Below, piece after piece: positions 60,438-64,000 of a stretch of 64,000 nucleotides of DNA (positions are counted from its first letter, which is position 1; each line of letters opens with the position of its first letter). The notes below the pieces were generated by a model. It did no database searches, had not been told where the DNA came from, and saw only the letters and a list, made by a program, of their open reading frames with translations. The stretch is from NCBI GenBank assembly GCA_933207985.1, contig OW240916.1, positions 268,091,748-268,155,747 of the forward strand, in the 5' to 3' direction. The translations under genes and the position numbers were made by a program. This DNA is from Pelobates cultripes (taxonomy: Eukaryota; Chordata; Amphibia; Anura; Pelobatidae).

Positions 60438-61140
60438 GGCATGTTTGAATGGTTATTTGCAAAGTACTCACCCGTCTATATCTTCTTTAATTAAGTCACC
60501 CTCCTATGATTGATTGTTGGTCTGCAGTAGATATTATACAGTGTGCATCACTCAATGCTGTCCCTGCACCTCATGCAAGGCACTTCCTGTGTGAGAGCTT
60601 GTTGGTGGGCAGATGGTATGTGATCTCCTTCACTTTCTATCCAACCTCACACACTCACACTGGAGGACTAAGACAGCACTGAGTATACCTCCATAACAGT
60701 TCCTGCAGTACTGCTATCAAGCATAGGAGGATGACTGGTCTACTGAGGACCCTGGCCATGACCCCTGGTACTGATATCTTCCTATCAGCCCACTTAAGTT
60801 AAAAAAAAGGTCATTTATGAAATAGGTGTCTCCTAGAGGACAAAAACCTGTAAGCAAGTGTCTACTATGGACATGGACCTCCCACATAGTAATATTAGAT
60901 AGCGGTGAGTGGGAAATAAATCATATGAGTTCTGTTATTAGCGATTTGTCTCCTTAAGAAGAATCCATTTATGTGAAGCTCGCCTGTTTTGGGTATGTGT
61001 CTCAAGTTAATTTCCCATGTGCATGGGAGTGATCAGTAGTTATACTTTAACCATTAAACATCCTAATGGCACGTACTCCGCTTGGGTCATATTTCTTAAC
61101 CTCATGTAATAATAATTATAATATAATGACATCTAAATCC

Positions 61141-61283
61141 CTTAGGTTTGCCGAGTGGTTAGAGCTCTAGCTGCTCTTTCTCAGAGTTGCAGATTTGAGC
61201 TTTATCAAAATCATTATAGCCTTTACTTCTTTCTAGGTTAATAAAATGAGTAGCACAAGGTTAGGGAATAAAAATAATAATCT
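61141..61283 (+). mobile_element. tRNA-derived SINE
   Basis: TTTGCCGAGTGGTTAGAGCT looks like the A box of a Leu/Ser-type tRNA, and GTTGCAGATTTGAGCTT is a degenerate B box about 45 bp on. Then TTCTAGGTTAATAAAATGAG and an AAAATAATAAT tail follow, as in vertebrate tRNA SINEs (usual form GAGGTCGATAAAATGAGTACC). The tRNA part cannot fold properly, so it is not a tRNA gene. Confidence 0.6.
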
Positions 61284-61651
61284 CCACACCTTTTTTCACG
61301 AGCATGCGCTATATCATACCGACAACATCGGCTTCCAGAGAAGTGGGTTACTGGTGGGATTAAACGAGGCGGGTCCGTCAAAATTACTGGCAGGTTAGCC
61401 TAGCGTTAATATATAAGGCTGTCCGCCAATTGGGCAGGCCAGCCAACTGAGGGCAGACAACACTGTTTCAGTTCTCCCTGTTGGGTCCTAGAGCCCAGAG
61501 AGCAGCGCAAATGCATCAAATTATCTACTTGTGCAACTCTTTTTTTGTGACAGTTTCCTGGTTTCCCCAATAGTCGGGATGACCGGACAGAACCTGAAAA
61601 TCGAAAACCAGGAAGATTGGAAGGCATGCTATTTTCATTTTAAAAAATGTA

Positions 61652-62085
61652 TTAAAGGGACACTCTATGCACCAGAACCACTAGAGGTTAAAGGAACACT
61701 CTGTGTATTCTTGGAATTAAGCTGTTGTTTTTCTGTTGCAGAATCTTGAAAGATGAAGCCTTGGCAATGCACTCAGCTGATTGGCTGAAAGCATCAGCTG
61801 ACACTCTAAGTCAATTAAAAGCTCACCCTTCACAAAATGGCTTGAGAAAAATATGCACGTTTCACAAGCCATTTTGTAAATGGGGAGCTACTGATTGGCT
61901 TAGAGTGTCAGCTGAAAGACAGGTGGCAGAGTAATCAGGTGCTGGATACTGGACTTTGGGGTTCGTAAAAGATTTTAGCCCCTAAAGATAAGCTGGAGCC
62001 GGAGACCTCATGGCACTTTAAAAACTTTATGATAATAAAGGTGTTAAGGTCCACAAAGTAGTGGTTCTGGGGTAAAGTGCCTGTC
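61652..62085. mobile_element. T2-like MITE split by a second MITE
   Basis: Host left piece 61652-61687: TTAAAGGGACACTCTATGCA then CCAGAACCACTAGAGG. Host right piece from 62022: CACAAAGTAGTGGTTCTGGG, the inverse of the left piece, ending near GGTAAAGTGCC. Between them lies a second TTAA element. The right terminal TTAA of the host is decayed. Confidence 0.55.
61688..62021. mobile_element. Inner MITE of the 61.7-62.1 kb nest
   Basis: TTAAAGGAACACTCTGTGTA on the left, CATGGCACTTTAA on the right (TTAA at 61688-61691 and 62018-62021). The interior has a long inverted repeat: GATTGGCTGAAAGCATCAGC ... CACAAAATGGCTTGAGAAA facing TTTCACAAGCCATTTTGT ... GATTGGCTTAGAGTGTCAGC. Confidence 0.6.
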
Positions 62086-62497
62086 TCTGCAGTGTAAACA
62101 CGGCTCTTCCCGAGAAATGGCAAGGTTTACTCAGCCAGCCACTGGAGTGAATTCCTGGAGAATCAATGCATCTTTTGGGATATGCTGACTGACAAAGTGT
62201 GGTGATTGCCACGCATATGCTTCTCTACGAGTGAGGAGTGATGGCAGTGGCAATACCAGCACACTGGGGGAAATAAAAGGTGTATCAAACAACATCATAA
62301 TCAAATTCAGACATGACAAAGCCAAGGATAATTGCTAATGACGAGTAACTGTCTCATTTCCCCTCTTCTCGATATGCTTTCTGCATTCTGACTGTTAGGT
62401 GCATAAGACACAGCTTACAACATTGTCTGACAGGAAACTAAGATGGAGGCATGCAGATGCAAGATAAAGAGGTGTTGATTTCAACATTTCCTTTTAT

Positions 62498-62803
62498 TTA
62501 AAGGAAAACTTTAGTGTCCCTCGGCCCCAGCAGCTCACCCTGCCCATGAAAGGGTTGAAAAAAACAATTTAATTCACTTACCTGCACTCCTCCTCCTCCA
62601 ACAATGTCTGAAATTTGTGGGGGTGGGATCTAATGTGCGGTGAACCATTCACGCATTAGACCTTCCCCATTGGAACCAATGCTCTCTTATGAGGTGCTTC
62701 GGAAGGGCCTGTCATACTGACAGTCACTAGAGTAGAAGTTAACACTGCACCCAGACCACTTCAATGAGCTAAAGTGGTCCAGGTGCCTATAGTGTCCCTG
62801 TAA
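62498..62803. mobile_element. T2-like MITE, 306 bp
   Basis: Left TTAAAGGAAAACTTTAGTGT, right CCAGGTGCCTATAGTGTCCC then TGTAAC, the final TTAA decayed. The inner right end has the CACCCAGACCACTTCA ... AAAGTGGTCCAGGTGCC palindrome of this group. Confidence 0.65.
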
Positions 62804-64000
62804 CATCTCACAAACACTTATTTGGCAAACACAGTAAGTAAACACAATATTCTAAAAGTAAAAGTTCTCTGTTAAGCCATACATACTAATTGGTATTTTT
62901 TTTTTTTCTTTGAACTTGTGGTAATTTCCCACTGATAGTTATATGTATGTGAATTTCTTTTGGCACTTCATTTTATTTCCCAAGAGCTGACTTGTATAAT
63001 TATAGGCGCCTACTGTGCTATATCGCAAGGGCTAAACACTGTTATTCACTGCACACCGTATCCATCATGGACCATGCGTTGGACTCCATGATTGATTTGT
63101 GAGAAAAATTGTGTGTAGAAAGTCATTAATCACCTGGCTTGGTAATTATCAATAATAATGTTTTCCTTACAGAAACATTAAAAGTATTAAGTACATTAAA
63201 TACTCGTCAACCACAAACTCTTATTGGGGGAGGCTTGTCAAATATGACACACACATTTTGTTGGGTCATAAATAATTGGGGTTAAAGCCTTACGAATGGA
63301 GTGTAGTACATAGCAAATATCAAAAATATTCATACATGAACTTTTCTTCCCATAATAACAAGAATACAGAGGAAGGATATAGTATGAACTTCTGGTAACT
63401 TTGGAATGAATGTACTAAAATGGTGAGAGCTGATTTTTTTTCAAAGTAGGATACTAAACTTTTCATATGCTTTTCGACTCATCACCTCTCATTGTTTAGT
63501 GAATAATTCCCCCAAGAGTCACAGCGAAAAGAAATATACCTGTCGAGTGAAACCAGTTTTATAATTTCTTTAATACATTTTTTTTTTAAATAAAATGTGA
63601 AAGCGAAAAAATTCCCTCAAGTTCGTTTTGTTTATTTTTTCATTGATAAACGTAATTTTTTTAATTGTCTTTTTACACTATTTACAAGATCTACAAGTCG
63701 TTACAAAGGAACCTGTCAAGGGGTGGGATATATTGGGCAGCAAGTGAACAGTCAGTTCTTGAATTTCATGCGTTGGAAGCAGGAAAAATTAGCAAGCGAA
63801 AAGATCTGAGTGACTTTGACAAAAGCCAAATAGTAATGGCTTGATCAAAAAGATAAGTCTTGTGCGATGTTCCAAGTATGCAGTAGTTAGTACCTAGTAA
63901 TAGTGGTGTAAGGAAGGACGACTGGTGAACTGGCATCAGAGTCATAGACATGCACGGCTCATTGATGCCTGTGGGGGAGCAAAGGCTAGCCTGTCTTGTC

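Larger units (their letters stand above)
56986..64000 (-). other. WDR70: WDR70 intron upstream of first visible exon (partial)
   Basis: Intron sequence running to the window edge with no further WDR70 exon found. It holds the Tc1-like transposon, a foldback MITE, a SINE and two MITE groups, listed separately. I see nothing I can name in 57421-58389, 60438-61140, 62086-62497 or 62804-64000. Confidence 0.8.

Noticed and set aside
61141..61213. tRNA gene
   Set aside because: The A-box is good but the B-box and stem pairing are poor, and SINE-type sequence follows; it is a tRNA-derived SINE.
57000..64000. A further upstream WDR70 exon ending in the expected SNDA-type motif
   Set aside because: No minus-strand stretch with the motif plus GT-AG sites was found; the one GATGCC-like match near 58758 belongs to the Tc1 start.

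Overview
This window is intronic and exonic DNA of a vertebrate, most likely a frog. It carries five consecutive coding exons of one gene, WDR70 (a WD40-repeat protein), all on the minus strand. They total 600 nt, read in one uninterrupted frame, and all have GT-AG splice sites. In transcript order they are 56811-56985, 31921-32020, 29332-29416, 20292-20430 and 1677-1777. Earlier exons must lie beyond 64000 and later ones before position 1. I recognised WDR70 from memory of the vertebrate protein; no database search was run. About 99% of the window is intron, and I see no second host gene.

The frog assignment rests mainly on the repeats. The introns are dense in short DNA elements with TTAA target duplications and ends of the form TTAAAGGRR (R = A or G), the pattern described for the Xenopus T2/Kolobok MITE group. 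They sit beside Tc1/mariner and hAT-like elements, CR1-type and L2-like LINE ends, and Ty3/gypsy-like or ERV-like LTR material. I cannot name the species.

Layout: 1-1.35 kb is a 24-bp purine-rich minisatellite, followed by the 3'-most WDR70 exon. 2.4-20.3 kb is an 18.5-kb intron holding two abutting TTAA MITEs, a small hAT element, a broken gag fragment, a 26-bp minisatellite, a TACCGTA-end element with TG arrays, and a 270-bp near-perfect palindrome at 19.56-19.83 kb. After exon 20292-20430 come a set of MITEs nested inside one another (21.2-22.4 kb), a solo LTR with a perfect 5-bp duplication (22472-23506), a ~610-bp MITE and a 1.34-kb foldback element (26.6-27.96 kb). 28.9-33.6 kb holds two exons, several MITEs and a 1-kb element nested in a MITE. 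The 24.8-kb intron (32.0-56.8 kb) holds a 1.8-kb hAT element swollen by microsatellite DNA, another foldback family, a 5'-truncated CR1 with a readable RT C-terminus, and a mariner relic. Beyond the last exon lies an almost intact Tc1-like transposon (58390-59997) with one stop and one frameshift, directly beside a foldback MITE, then a tRNA-derived SINE and further MITEs.

The main biological interest is structural. Many long inverted repeats will be transcribed inside WDR70 pre-mRNA. One pair of opposed copies of the same MITE flanks the 139-nt exon. Nested insertion at TTAA recurs at least four times. A GC palindrome next to a TG/CA array recurs in elements with unrelated ends. I found no evidence of a new multi-gene system.
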